NCBI GenBank assembly: GCA_965227875.1
Contig: OZ245783.1
Span: 3,658,001 to 3,722,000, forward strand
Reading direction: 5' to 3'
Length of the DNA: 64,000 nucleotides
Origin: G965227875 sp965227875
Lineage (GTDB): Bacteria; Pseudomonadota; Alphaproteobacteria; Rhizobiales; JAJFHC01
Shown: piece after piece, positions 35,556 to 45,553 of the stretch
How positions within the stretch are numbered: the stretch's first letter is position 1
Layout of the letters: every line of letters starts with the position of its first letter
Notes under the pieces: model-generated
Databases searched by the model: none
Told to the model about the DNA's origin: nothing
The model's input: only the letters and a program-made list of their open reading frames with translations
Translations under genes and position numbers: made by a program

Positions 35556-36246
35556 GCTTGCAGCGGTCGATGCCCATTACGGGCAGGCGCATATCCTCCA
35601 CGGGCTCTCGCTGGAGGTGAAGGAAGGCGAGGTCGTGGCCCTGCTGGGCCGCAACGGTGCGGGCAAGTCGACCACCATGAAGACGATCATGGGGCTGGTC
35701 TCCGCGACGGCGGGCAGGATCTCGTTCATGTCCAGCGACATCACCCGATGGCCAGCGCACAGGATCTGCCGCCAGGGCATCGGTTACGTGCCCGAGGACC
35801 GGCGGATATTCGCCGGCATCACGGTGGAGGAAAACCTCGAGGTCGGCCGTTTCGAGGGTGCGGGCGGGAACGCCTGGACGGTGGAGAAACTCTTCGCGAT
35901 CTTCCCGAACCTGGAGGAACGCCGCAAGAACCTCGGCGGACAGATGAGCGGCGGCGAACAGCAGATGCTCACCATCGCCCGCACGCTGATGGGCAACCCC
36001 CGGCTCGTGCTGCTCGACGAGCCTTCGGAGGGCCTGGCGCCGGTCATCGTGGAACAGATGGCCGCGACGATCCTCGACCTGAAGAAGCAGGGGCTGACCG
36101 TTCTTCTTTCGGAACAGAACCTGCATTTCGCCCGGCGGGTGGCCGACCGCGCCTACATCATCGAGAAGGGCGAGGTCCGTTATCACGGAACGATGACCGA
36201 ACTCTCGGCCAATGCGGAGGTCCGCGACGCCTATCTCGCTGTATAG
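35548..36246 (+). CDS. livF: Liv-type ABC transporter ATP-binding protein, LivF
   Basis: A 232-residue ABC ATPase: Walker A GRNGAGKSTTMK, signature MSGGEQQMLTIARTL, Walker B LVLLDEPSEGLAP, and LSEQNLHFA in place of the H-loop, which is normal for LivF. The ATG at 35548 overlaps the livG stop by 8 bp and has GGGGAGCGACG in front; an upstream start in the same frame would overlap livG further. It completes the ABC importer. Confidence 0.9.
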   Translation: MLELAAVDAHYGQAHILHGLSLEVKEGEVVALLGRNGAGKSTTMKTIMGLVSATAGRISFMSSDITRWPAHRICRQGIGYVPEDRRIFAGITVEENLEVGRFEGAGGNAWTVEKLFAIFPNLEERRKNLGGQMSGGEQQMLTIARTLMGNPRLVLLDEPSEGLAPVIVEQMAATILDLKKQGLTVLLSEQNLHFARRVADRAYIIEKGEVRYHGTMTELSANAEVRDAYLAV

Positions 36247-36287
36247 TGTCCGGGAAAAATCGGGATTCTCGCCGCGAGGAGGAAAAC

Positions 36288-36797
36288 ATGGACGCATCGC
36301 AACTGAAGGCGACCCAGGCGCCGATCAAGGAACGTTACCGGGAGACGCCCGATGATGCCGTCGTGACGCTTCATGCGGAAGGACGCCTGGGCGAGAACGT
36401 CACCTGTTCGGTCGCCACGTCGAAGGCCCTGGTCGAGGCGGGGCTGCACCCGGCGACGGGCGGCACGGGAGTGCATGCCTGCTCCGGCGACATGCTGCTC
36501 GAAGCCCTGGTCGCGTGTGCAGGCGTGACGATGAACGCGGTTGCGACCGCGCTTGAACTGGACATCGGCGAAGCCTCGGTGCGTGCCGAAGGCGACCTCG
36601 ATTTCCGGGGCACGCTGGGCGTGGACCGGGATGCGCCCGTCGGCTTTCGTGAAATCAGGCTGACGTTCGAATTGCCCGACACCCTGTCGCAACAGGATCG
36701 CGAGACGCTGGTGAAGCTCACGGAACGGTATTGCGTCGTTCTGCAGACGCTTGCGGTCACCCCGGAACTGAAAACCGGGACGACCCGCCTGGCCTGA
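36288..36797 (+). CDS. OsmC family protein
   Basis: A 169-residue OsmC-fold protein with Cys at 40, 65 (GVHACSGDML) and 77 (LVACAGVTM); the last two match the redox-active pair of the family, which reduces organic hydroperoxides. GCGAGGAGGAAAAC is a strong ribosome site. It lies 41 bp after livF and may be the last gene of the catabolic unit, where it could protect against peroxides made by an uncoupled Rieske oxygenase. Confidence 0.8.
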   Translation: MDASQLKATQAPIKERYRETPDDAVVTLHAEGRLGENVTCSVATSKALVEAGLHPATGGTGVHACSGDMLLEALVACAGVTMNAVATALELDIGEASVRAEGDLDFRGTLGVDRDAPVGFREIRLTFELPDTLSQQDRETLVKLTERYCVVLQTLAVTPELKTGTTRLA

Positions 36798-36812
36798 TCG
36801 AAGAGGCGTGGT

Positions 36813-37079
36813 TCAGTCGGCGGCGGCCTGCAGGGTCGCGACAGGATTGTCCGACTGCATGACGCGGACCTTCTCGCGAAGGGCGCGGGATTCCTCCCGC
36901 ATCTCCTTGGCGCTAGTCCGGCAGAGTTCCGAGATACGCCTCAGGTTGAAACTGATTTCCATCAGGGCGTCGAGCTTTTCGCCGTCTTCCGCCACCTGGA
37001 CGTTGTGCATTGCGCGAGAGATGTGTTCCAAAGATTCCTTCGCGCGCAGAATCGCTTCTTTTGACGCTGAGCTGTCCAT
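36813..37079 (-). CDS. Hypothetical helical protein (88 aa)
   Basis: An 88-residue, wholly helical, charged protein with no recognised family; residues 8-75 look coiled-coil prone (EAILRAKESLEHISRAM, then LREKVRVMQ). The ATG at 37079 has AGAGGGTTC upstream; a longer frame from 37202 would add a hydrophobic stretch with no ribosome site. It is divergent from the giant CheB-CheR-kinase gene across a 267-bp AT-rich gap, so it may be an accessory of that signalling locus. Confidence 0.6.
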   Translation of the reverse strand: MDSSASKEAILRAKESLEHISRAMHNVQVAEDGEKLDALMEISFNLRRISELCRTSAKEMREESRALREKVRVMQSDNPVATLQAAAD

Positions 37080-37193
37080 GAACCCTCTGCCGGCTCCCCC
37101 CCGAAGACCTGGAAGCCCAATATCTGCCAGAAATGTTTGTGCCAAAGGCAACGGTAGAATCACCGTCAACCACCTTAGATTACAAATTTTATG

Positions 37194-37259
37194 GTTAATC
37201 AATTGTTAACGTGACCAAATTGTGCTTGTTGCGTTATGCATTGCCGGATGGCACAATTT
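37194..37259. promoter_or_regulatory. Two palindromes in the divergent signalling promoter
   Basis: GTTAATCAATTGTTAAC (37194-37210) is a near-perfect palindrome. AAATTGTGC (37217-37225) and GCACAATTT (37251-37259) form a perfect 9-bp inverted repeat 25 bp apart. Both sit in the AT-rich gap (37080-37346) between the helical protein gene and the giant kinase gene and are candidate operators. The rest of the gap holds no gene. Confidence 0.55.
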
Positions 37260-37346
37260 TACGTTGAGTGATCCGGCGCACGAGTCCTTTGGCTCGGTGC
37301 GGGATCGGCGTCCGTTGTCGGGTACCGACGGATAGGGGGTGGCAGA

Positions 37347-40300
37347 GTGAACGAGTCCGGCGATCGCACGCGTGCGGAAGACTCCAGTTCCGACGTCGAC
37401 TCCTCCCGTGAAAACACGCAGGAAAAGTCCGGGCCCATCGAACCCGTAAGGCCGCCCGAACCGGCAGGAAAGCGACCGGTGCGTCCGAAGGACGTCAGGA
37501 TCGTGGGGATTGGGGCGTCTGCCGGCGGGCTCGAACCGCTCGAGCAGCTTTTCGACAACATGCCGATCGATTCCGGGCTGGCCTTTGTGGTCGTCCAGCA
37601 CCTTTCGCCAGATTTCCGTAGCATGATGGACGAACTGCTCACGCGCCATTCGTCCATGGCCATCTATCGCGTGGACGACGGCATGTCGATCGAGCCGAAT
37701 GCCGTCTATCTGAATCCCCCGCGCCAGGAAATGACGATCAGCAACGGCCGCCTGCAGCTCGCTCCGCTGGACGACATGGGCACCCTGAGCCTGCCAATCG
37801 ACGTGTTTTTCAAGTCGCTGGCCGAGGACCGCGGCAGCGACGCGATCGGCGTCATCCTGTCCGGCACCGGATCTGACGGCACGCGCGGCGCGGAAGCCAT
37901 CAACGCGGCGAACGGCACGGTGATCGTCCAGGAGCCTTCGACCGCGAAGTTTGACAGCATGCCGCGGACCGCCATCGGTAAGGTCGGATCCGCCGTCCGT
38001 GCCGCGCCCGCGGACATTCCCGACATCATCATGGCGCATATCGGCGGTGCGGACATATCGATCGCCAACCGCGAAGAGACATTGGCCGCGGCGGACCCGG
38101 TCCAGGCAATCCTGTACATGCTGCGCGACCGTTTCGGGGCCGATTTCGGCTACTACAAGACACCCACGGTCGAGCGCCGGATCAAGCGGCGCGCCCTCAT
38201 GCGCCTGATGGGCGATGTCGACGACTACGCCCTTCTCCTGAGAACCGATACCGACGAGCTCGAGTCGCTCTACCACGATCTTCTGATCGGCGTGACGGCC
38301 TTCTTCCGCGACAGCGCCGCGTTCAAGGCCATCGAGAAAGACGTCATTCCGATGATCGCCAAGGAGATGTCGGCCGAGCGTCAGATCCGTGTATGGATCC
38401 CGGGCTGCGCGAGCGGGGAGGAGGCCTACTCCTTCGCGATCCTGTTCAGCGAATATGCCCGCATCCACGGCAAGCCGCTCAACGTGAAGATCCTCGCGAC
38501 GGATATTCACAACCGGTCCCTGGAGGCGGCGAGCGCCGGCCTCTATCTCGGCGAGAGCCTGATGGGACTGGGGCAGGAACGGATAGACCGGTATTTCGAG
38601 TTCACGGGCGAGTACTACCAGATCGACACGAGCCTGCGCCGCCTGGTGGTGTTCAGTCCGCACAATGTTCTGCGCGATCCGCCGTTCACGCGCATGGACA
38701 TGGTCAGCTGTCGTAACTTGCTGATTTACTTCAAGGACATCGCCCAGCGGAAGGTGTTGTCGCTGTTTCATTTCGCGCTCAGGAAGGACGGAATCCTGTT
38801 TCTGGGCCCCAGCGAGACCACGGGCGAACTGGCCGACGAATTCGCCACGGTCGATCAGCGCTGGCGGATATTCCAGAAGCGCCGCGACGTGCGTCTGGCG
38901 AACGCGACCCACATGCTCCTGCCCAGCGAGGGCAGTTCAGGGGGCGCGGACACGGACGAGATTTCCCGACTCCGGGAAAGGGCGGGCCGGCCCTACCGTG
39001 GAGGCGGCAACAGAAGTTACTCCGCCAACAGCTCGCTTTCGCTGGCCTATGACGCGCTGCTGAAGAAATATGCGCCCGTCAGCCTGCTGATAGACCGGAA
39101 CGGGGAGCTTCTGCACGTCTTCGGCGATGCGACCCGTTTTCTCAGTGTCGGTCGCGGCGTGTTCAGTCAGAAGGCGGTGGACCTCGTCCACCCGGATCTT
39201 CGTCTCGTCGTCTCCACCGGCATCGACCGGGCCCGGACGCGGCGTCTTTCGTCCTACTCGCGCAACGTGCCGGTGAAAGTCACGGAAGAGACCGCTGTGA
39301 ACGTTTCCGTCACGGTCGATCCCCTGCCGGGCGACGACGAGACGGTCGACAACGTGCTCGTGCTGTTCGAGGAACATGACGACCAGCTGAACGTACCCGA
39401 CCTGCCGCTGGTCGAGGAGGATGACAGCGAGGCAGCCGCCCTGCTCATCGAGCGGGTCCGCGACCTCGAGCGCGACCTGCATTACACGGAAGAGAGCCTC
39501 CAGTCGACGATCGAGGAACTGGAGACAAGCAACGAGGAACTCCAGGCCACCAACGAGGAGTTGATGGCCTCCAACGAGGAACTCCAGAGCACCAACGAGG
39601 AACTGCATTCGGTCAACGAGGAGCTCTACACGGTCAGTGCGGAGCACCAGCGCAAGATCGAGGAACTGACGGAGTTGACCAATGACATGGACAACTTCCT
39701 CCAGAGCACGGATATCGGGACGATTTTCCTCGACTCCGATCGCCGCATCCGGCGGTTCACGCCGGCCATCGGGCGGACTTTCAACCTGTTGGCCAGGGAC
39801 ATCGGCCGGCCGATCGAGCACGTCACCTACCGCTTCGAGTTCGACGGGCTCGTCGAGCAGATCGACGAGGTCCAGGCCTCCAAGAAGATCAGCGAGACCG
39901 GCATTTCCGTCGGCGACAAGAGATTCCTTCTCCGTATCCTCCCCTACTGGGTGGACCCGGAAGAGGCCGCGGGGGCGGTTCTCACCGTCGTCGACATTTC
40001 GGAGCTTGCGGAAACCCAGCAGCGTCTGGTCCAGCAAAAGCTGCAATACGAAGCCGTGGTCCAGCAGCAGGCCGAGATCGTCTGCCGGTTCCGCCCCGAC
40101 ACGACCTTCACCTTCGTCAATGCAGCCTGCTGCCAGTACTACAACCGCAACGAAGAAGATCTCATCGGCACGAAATACGTCGACCTCGTCCCGGAGGAAC
40201 AGCGCGAGGAACTCATGGAGTCCATCGCCAACCTGAGCATGGGCGGTGCCGGCATCGACGAACGCGAGGACGTGACCCATGACGGCCGCACGGTGTGGCT

Positions 40301-42020
40301 CCAGTGGGACCGTACCGCCGTTCGCGACGAGAACGGCGACATCAACGAGATCCAGGCGGTCGGGCGCGACATCACGGAACTGAGGAACGTACGCGCCGAG
40401 CTCGAAGCCGAACGGCGGCGTTTCGAGGACGTCGTGCTCGACCAGACCGACATGATCGTCCGCTACCAGCCCGACACCACGCGCACCTTCGTGAACGATG
40501 CCTATTGCCGGTATTTCGGTGAAACGAGAGAGTCCGTGCTGGGCACCCCCTACCTCTCGCATTTCGAGTCCGACGAGGCGAAGGATCGTTTCAAGGGCAT
40601 GCTCGCATCGATACAGCCCGGCGAGACCGATATCCTCGAGATGGAATACAAGGACCGGCCGGGCGGGGGCACGAGCTGGGTCGAGTGGCGGATAACGGCC
40701 TTTGGCGACGCAGCGGGCAACGTCGTGACGTTCCAGAGCATCGGACGCGACATCACCGATCACAAGCTCAAGAAGTCCGTGCTCGAGCGCATGCAGGAAA
40801 TCACGTCCGACGTCGACAGGGACGTCGACGAGAAGATCCTCGCGTTGTTGCAGATCGGTATGGAGCAGTTCGCCCTGGCGTCGGCGGTGGTGCTTCGCCG
40901 AACCGAAGACGGTTACGATGTCGTCCAGAGCACCACGCCGGCAGGCGACCTTCCAATGGACGCCATCAACAGGATCGGCCTCGTCGTCCGGGAGGCGGGC
41001 CGTGTCGTCGGCGTGCACAACGTTCCGCAGTCCGACGTCGCGGGAGCGGACGAGGTCGCGAAGTTCGGTGTAGAGGCATTCCTGGCGGCCCCGATCGAAA
41101 TGCACGGCGGCGGACGCGTCGGCAAACTGTGTTTCATCGGCCGTTCGCCCATTCGCCGTCCGTTCAGTCAGTGGGACCTGGAGTTCATCGTCCATCTCTC
41201 GACGCTGATCGGTTCACTGCTCGGGTACGAGAGCCGGCGCGCCGAACTCCAGACCGAGGTCAATCGGCGCAGGGAAGTCGAGCGCATGCTCGAGCAGCAG
41301 ATCGCCATGCTCGAACGGTCGAACTCCGACCTCGAGCAGTTCGCCTATATCGCGTCGCACGACCTGCAGGAGCCCTTGCGACACATCGAGACCGCAAGCT
41401 CTTTCCTGATCGAGGAATATGGCGACCGCTTCGGGGAGGAGGCGCGGGAATTCATCGAGATCTCCTCGCAGGGCGCGTCGCGGATGCGTGCCCTGATCCA
41501 GGATCTCCTCAGTTTCTCGAAGGTCGGCATGTCCGATTTCTCGCGCGTACCGACGGACCTCAACGAACCGCTTGGTGATGCCGTGGAGGCGCTGACGTCC
41601 GTGATAGAGGAGAACGGCGCCACGATCGAGGCCAGGGAGCTTCCCACGGTGGCCGTCGAGGCGACGCTGATCCGGCAGTTGTTCCAGAACCTCATCGGCA
41701 ACGCGATCAAGTACCGGTCGGACGAGCCGCCGCACGTCGTCATCGCGGCGGAGGAGCAGGAAGACGAGTGGGTCATCAGCGTGAGCGACAACGGCATAGG
41801 CATCGACCCCAAGTATGACGAGAGGATCTTCGAGATCTTTCAGCGTCTTCACGGCAAGTCCGAATATTCCGGAACAGGGATGGGCCTGTCGATCTGCAAG
41901 AGGATCGTCGAGCGTCACAACGGACACATCTGGCTCGATGTATCCCATGAAAAAGGCAGCCGATTCTGCTTCAGCCTGTCGCGAAACGTCGGGCTGAAGA
42001 TGCGCGAGAGCGCCGAATGA
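37347..42020 (+). CDS. CheB-CheR-PAS-GAF-histidine kinase fusion protein
   Basis: A 1557-residue cytoplasmic signalling protein starting at GTG. CheB methylesterase at about 50-240 (catalytic Ser 58 in GASAGG, His 85 in VQHLSP, Asp 177). CheR methyltransferase at about 250-515 (SAM loop GCASGEEA, 353-360). A PAS-like domain at about 565-675. A coiled coil at about 695-780 with five NEEL heptads. Three PAS domains between about 783 and 1145. GAF at about 1150-1295. HisKA with His 1338 ([10 protein letters not shown]) and HATPase at 1425-1550. CheB lacks its receiver domain. No membrane segment and no chemoreceptor nearby, so it may modify other proteins or be purely regulatory. A receiver gene follows by 31 bp. 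Confidence 0.9.
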   Translation: MNESGDRTRAEDSSSDVDSSRENTQEKSGPIEPVRPPEPAGKRPVRPKDVRIVGIGASAGGLEPLEQLFDNMPIDSGLAFVVVQHLSPDFRSMMDELLTRHSSMAIYRVDDGMSIEPNAVYLNPPRQEMTISNGRLQLAPLDDMGTLSLPIDVFFKSLAEDRGSDAIGVILSGTGSDGTRGAEAINAANGTVIVQEPSTAKFDSMPRTAIGKVGSAVRAAPADIPDIIMAHIGGADISIANREETLAAADPVQAILYMLRDRFGADFGYYKTPTVERRIKRRALMRLMGDVDDYALLLRTDTDELESLYHDLLIGVTAFFRDSAAFKAIEKDVIPMIAKEMSAERQIRVWIPGCASGEEAYSFAILFSEYARIHGKPLNVKILATDIHNRSLEAASAGLYLGESLMGLGQERIDRYFEFTGEYYQIDTSLRRLVVFSPHNVLRDPPFTRMDMVSCRNLLIYFKDIAQRKVLSLFHFALRKDGILFLGPSETTGELADEFATVDQRWRIFQKRRDVRLANATHMLLPSEGSSGGADTDEISRLRERAGRPYRGGGNRSYSANSSLSLAYDALLKKYAPVSLLIDRNGELLHVFGDATRFLSVGRGVFSQKAVDLVHPDLRLVVSTGIDRARTRRLSSYSRNVPVKVTEETAVNVSVTVDPLPGDDETVDNVLVLFEEHDDQLNVPDLPLVEEDDSEAAALLIERVRDLERDLHYTEESLQSTIEELETSNEELQATNEELMASNEELQSTNEELHSVNEELYTVSAEHQRKIEELTELTNDMDNFLQSTDIGTIFLDSDRRIRRFTPAIGRTFNLLARDIGRPIEHVTYRFEFDGLVEQIDEVQASKKISETGISVGDKRFLLRILPYWVDPEEAAGAVLTVVDISELAETQQRLVQQKLQYEAVVQQQAEIVCRFRPDTTFTFVNAACCQYYNRNEEDLIGTKYVDLVPEEQREELMESIANLSMGGAGIDEREDVTHDGRTVWLQWDRTAVRDENGDINEIQAVGRDITELRNVRAELEAERRRFEDVVLDQTDMIVRYQPDTTRTFVNDAYCRYFGETRESVLGTPYLSHFESDEAKDRFKGMLASIQPGETDILEMEYKDRPGGGTSWVEWRITAFGDAAGNVVTFQSIGRDITDHKLKKSVLERMQEITSDVDRDVDEKILALLQIGMEQFALASAVVLRRTEDGYDVVQSTTPAGDLPMDAINRIGLVVREAGRVVGVHNVPQSDVAGADEVAKFGVEAFLAAPIEMHGGGRVGKLCFIGRSPIRRPFSQWDLEFIVHLSTLIGSLLGYESRRAELQTEVNRRREVERMLEQQIAMLERSNSDLEQFAYIASHDLQEPLRHIETASSFLIEEYGDRFGEEAREFIEISSQGASRMRALIQDLLSFSKVGMSDFSRVPTDLNEPLGDAVEALTSVIEENGATIEARELPTVAVEATLIRQLFQNLIGNAIKYRSDEPPHVVIAAEEQEDEWVISVSDNGIGIDPKYDERIFEIFQRLHGKSEYSGTGMGLSICKRIVERHNGHIWLDVSHEKGSRFCFSLSRNVGLKMRESAE

Positions 42021-42051
42021 ACCGGCCCGATGGCCGGGGCCGAAGGAAACG

Positions 42052-42504
42052 ATGAACGAGCAGTTCGAGGACAGCGCACCGGAAATCCGGATTCTCGTCG
42101 CCGATGACAACGACATCGACGTCCGCTTCCTCACGCGCGCGTTCGACAAGCTGGGGCGGCCGAAGGTCATCGACTCAGTTCGCGACGGCGTGGAGGCGCT
42201 CGACTTCCTGAGGAAGCGCGACCGGTTTTCCTCGGTGCCGACACCCGACATCCTCGTGCTCGATCTCAACATGCCGCGCATGAACGGTGTCGAGGTCCTG
42301 GAGCAGGTTTCGCGGGAAAAGAACCTGGAGGATGTATCCATCGTCGTCCTGAGCACCGCCGACGACGAAGGAACGGTCAACAGGATCAACACCTACGGAA
42401 CCTCCATGTTTTTCACCAAGCCAGCGTCTTTCGGCGGTTTTGTGGACATAGCCGAACAGGTGATCGATTACTGGATGCGGAACAGGGGAGTCTGCCGAAA
42501 CTGA
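42052..42504 (+). CDS. Single-domain response regulator (Rcp1-like)
   Basis: A 150-residue stand-alone receiver: acidic pocket VADDND (17-21), phospho-acceptor Asp 71 (LVLDLNMPRMNG) and Lys in FTKPAS. The Rcp1-like type is commonly paired with kinases bearing [10 protein letters not shown], as in the gene directly upstream, so it is the likely partner. No output domain. Confidence 0.87.
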   Translation: MNEQFEDSAPEIRILVADDNDIDVRFLTRAFDKLGRPKVIDSVRDGVEALDFLRKRDRFSSVPTPDILVLDLNMPRMNGVEVLEQVSREKNLEDVSIVVLSTADDEGTVNRINTYGTSMFFTKPASFGGFVDIAEQVIDYWMRNRGVCRN

Positions 42505-42674
42505 TACGGCGCCGTGCGGAAGCAACCTTGGCCACTTGAGGCCAAAGACTTCCGGCTTGCTGCCGGACCGCGTCCCGGCTCCGTGGACAGCGTGAGCTTT
42601 CCCGCCGGTTGTCTGAGTGCGTCCGGCGGTGCTTCGCGCTGTCACGTCGCTCGGCGTTGATGAGAAGTCTGCGG

Positions 42675-44684
42675 ATGAAGGAAGACACGAAACACTATCT
42701 CGAGGCCGAACTCGACGATCTGATCCGGACGGACCCGGATGTCTGGAAGTTCATTCGGGAAGGTTCGCTCGACGGCGTCTGGTACTGGGACCTCGAAAAC
42801 CCGGAACACGAATGGATGAGCCCCGAGTTCTGGCGTGTGTTCGGGATAGATCCCGACCAGAAGAGCCATCATTCTCGCGAATGGCAGGACCTGATTTTCG
42901 AGGAAGACCTCGAAACGGCGAAGCACAATCTTGACCGGCACATCGAGGATCCCGACCACCCGTACGACCAGGTCGTGCGGTATCGTCACGCCCAGGGCGG
43001 GACCGCCTGGGTGAGATGCCGCGGACTCGCAATCCGGAACGAGGAGGGCAAGGCGATCCGGCTGCTGGGGGCACACAATGACGTCACCGGCCTCATGCAA
43101 ACGCAGGAACGGCTTTCCCGGAGCAATGCACTGCTCAGCCTCGTCCTGGACAGTGTCGGAATCGGAATTGTCGGGCTCGATCCCACCGGCCGCATCATCC
43201 TCGCCAACCCCGCCGCCTGTACGTTCATCGGGGAACCCGAGTGCAACCCGCCTTTCGATTGGCCGGACGGCCTAAGGATTTTCGATCCGTCCGACATGTC
43301 TCCATTGGGTGTCGGGGAGCGTCCCGTGGACCGCGTCATCGCCGGTGAGATCCTGACGGGCGAGGTCGTGCTGCTGCAGACAATGGCCGACAGGACAAAC
43401 CGCTATGTCCGTCTCACGTCGAAGTCGATTTCCGGCAAGGCTCCCGACATCGCCCATGTTCTGATGCTGGAAGATGTCACGGAGCAGGAGATAAACCGCC
43501 AGACGATTGAACGGACACAGCGCCTCGATGTGCTGGAACAGCTCAGCGGCGGAATCGCTCATGATTTCAACAATGTCTTGTCCACCGTTCAGTATTCCGT
43601 TCAGCTTGTCATGAACGGTGTCCCGGGCGGCAAGAGCCGCCGCTATCTCAACACGGCCCTGAAGAGCACCTTGCGCGGGGCTGCCCTGACGAGACGGTTG
43701 ATGGCGTTTGCCAAGCGCCAGCCCAGTCACTCCCGGCATTGCATCGTGGCCGATACGATGCGTGATCTCACCAGCCTCGCCGCGCCTTCGATCGAGGAAA
43801 GCATCGAGCTTCATGTGCTGATCCCGGACGGGGAGCTGACGGTCTATTGCGATGACCAGCAACTGGAAAGCACGCTGCTGAACCTGGTTCTCAATAGCCG
43901 GGATGCGATCATCAGATCCGGCATGGGGCGCAGGATCGAGATATCCGCACGTCCCGTGCCGGTCATCGATCCGGACCCGGCGACCGACGCGCACCATGAC
44001 GCCGCCGAGGAAGACATCGATGGTCACCGTTTCGTGGAGTTCTACGTGACGGACGACGGGCCTGGCATGACGGAGGAAATCCGGCGCCGGGCCATCGACC
44101 CGTTTTTCAGCACGAAAGAGGACAGCGTCGGCAAGGGTCTCGGACTGTCGATGGTCTACGGCTTCGTGAAGCAGCATCAGGGTCACATGCAGATCCGTTC
44201 CGACGAAGGTTCGGGCACGACCGTCAGCTTCACGCTGCCCAGGGACAACATATTCGCCGAGGGCGATACCGGGTTCGAACACGCGACCGAACATGCGGGG
44301 CGCAACGAGCGGATCCTGATCGTCGAGGACGAACCGGACCTTCTGGACATGACGAGCGCTCTTGTCGAAGGATTGGGCTACAAGGTGGAATCGGCCCGTT
44401 CCGGTGCGGCCGCGCTGGCGATCGTCGAGGACGGCAAGACCTTCGATCTGCTTTTGACGGATGTCGTCATGCCGGGCGGCATGAGCGGCTTCGCCCTTGC
44501 CAAGGCACTCCGCACCAAGCTGCCGACGGTCGGCGTGGTCTACATGTCCGGATATACCGGCTTCAACGAGGATGAAATGCGTGATGCGGTCGGACCCATC
44601 ATCGCCAAGCCGTGTTCACCCGACCAACTCGCGGCAACGCTGAGAAAGAGCCTGGACGAAATGCGAGGCGATTCCGGCTCCTGA
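42675..44684 (+). CDS. PAS hybrid histidine kinase with C-terminal receiver
   Basis: A 669-residue soluble hybrid kinase. PAS at about 20-140 (GVWYWDLENPEHEWMSPEFW), a second PAS at about 150-275, NtrB-type HisKA with His 296 (LSGGIAHDFNNVL), HATPase at about 390-525, and a receiver at 545-665 with Asp 596 (LLLTDVVMPGG). There is no transmembrane segment. ATG 42675 follows GAGAAG; ATG 42660 is possible but has no ribosome site. Probably senses a cytosolic signal and passes phosphate to one of the nearby receivers. Confidence 0.85.
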   Translation: MKEDTKHYLEAELDDLIRTDPDVWKFIREGSLDGVWYWDLENPEHEWMSPEFWRVFGIDPDQKSHHSREWQDLIFEEDLETAKHNLDRHIEDPDHPYDQVVRYRHAQGGTAWVRCRGLAIRNEEGKAIRLLGAHNDVTGLMQTQERLSRSNALLSLVLDSVGIGIVGLDPTGRIILANPAACTFIGEPECNPPFDWPDGLRIFDPSDMSPLGVGERPVDRVIAGEILTGEVVLLQTMADRTNRYVRLTSKSISGKAPDIAHVLMLEDVTEQEINRQTIERTQRLDVLEQLSGGIAHDFNNVLSTVQYSVQLVMNGVPGGKSRRYLNTALKSTLRGAALTRRLMAFAKRQPSHSRHCIVADTMRDLTSLAAPSIEESIELHVLIPDGELTVYCDDQQLESTLLNLVLNSRDAIIRSGMGRRIEISARPVPVIDPDPATDAHHDAAEEDIDGHRFVEFYVTDDGPGMTEEIRRRAIDPFFSTKEDSVGKGLGLSMVYGFVKQHQGHMQIRSDEGSGTTVSFTLPRDNIFAEGDTGFEHATEHAGRNERILIVEDEPDLLDMTSALVEGLGYKVESARSGAAALAIVEDGKTFDLLLTDVVMPGGMSGFALAKALRTKLPTVGVVYMSGYTGFNEDEMRDAVGPIIAKPCSPDQLAATLRKSLDEMRGDSGS

Positions 44685-44912
44685 AGTCGGTCGGGCCATG
44701 AGGAAGCGGAGGGCTACGGGCGCAAAATCGACAGACGCAGAGGCAAGAGGTGGATCAGTCGGATGTGTATGATGTATAAGGCCGATCGGGGACGAAGCGG
44801 TTGATTGTCGTCATCAAATCCAAGTTGAAAACCGGACCGGAAGAATACGGGATACTCTGACCACTGAAACACAACCTGGATCGGACACCGGGTCACAAGA
44901 GGAAGAAGAGAA

Positions 44913-45320
44913 GTGGCGTCCATACTGATCATGGAAGACGAGAAACCCCAGGCGGAATTGCTTGGCGACGCGCTCAGCTACATGGGGCACGACGTCAGTC
45001 TCTCCAGCAACTGCGACGCGGCACTTGAAGTCCTGGCATCCCGAGAAGTCGACCTGATCATCACGGACATACTGGTGCCCAAGCGGGAAGGCGGGTCACC
45101 CCAGGGCGGAATTCTCCTCATCAGCCGGGTGCGGACGTCGAACGACAAGGCCATCCGCAACCTGCCCATCATCGCGATCTCCGGCGCCGTGTTCCATTCG
45201 CGCGACACCTTACGCGAGATGCTCAAGGGTATGGGTGTTAACGTCTTTCTTGAAAAACCGCTCAATCTGCACTCGCTCGGCCCGAAGATCGAATCCCTGA
45301 TCAACGGTAGTGCATCCTGA
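44913..45320 (+). CDS. Single-domain response regulator
   Basis: A 135-residue receiver starting at GTG. Phospho-acceptor Asp 52 (LIITDILVPK), acidic MEDE near the N-terminus and Lys in LEKPLN. A glycine-rich insert (REGGSPQGG) follows the phospho site, which is atypical. GAGGAAGAAGAGAA precedes the start. A 228-bp gap without a gene separates it from the hybrid kinase. No output domain. Confidence 0.83.
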   Translation: MASILIMEDEKPQAELLGDALSYMGHDVSLSSNCDAALEVLASREVDLIITDILVPKREGGSPQGGILLISRVRTSNDKAIRNLPIIAISGAVFHSRDTLREMLKGMGVNVFLEKPLNLHSLGPKIESLINGSAS

Positions 45321-45461
45321 AGAACCGGCCGCCGTTTCCCGCTTCCATCCTGTAAAGTCCGACGAGGCCGAAGTTCACAACCATTGCTACTGCAGTTTGT
45401 TTTCATGCAAGGAAACGTTGTAGGGTAGACAGTGATTCGTTCGGGTATCTCTCCCCGATCG

Positions 45462-45508
45462 GACACAGTAACCGGCACTACTGCCGGAGTTCGCGACACA
45501 GTAATCGG
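45462..45508. promoter_or_regulatory. Direct repeat before the receiver-pseudokinase gene
   Basis: GACACAGTAACCGG (45462-45475) recurs with one change as GACACAGTAATCGG (45495-45508). The 33-bp period is about three helical turns, so both copies face the same side of the DNA. It lies about 50-90 bp upstream of the start at 45554, as an activator site would. Confidence 0.5.
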
Positions 45509-45553
45509 AGTTTGTGCGTCAGGTTTGGTTGATAATAACCAGGGGGGTGGACA

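Noticed and set aside
39525..39625. Tandem DNA repeat resembling a repeat array or CRISPR
   Set aside because: It encodes the NEEL heptads of the coiled coil in the CheB-CheR fusion, a known property of that family. No CRISPR array exists in the window.
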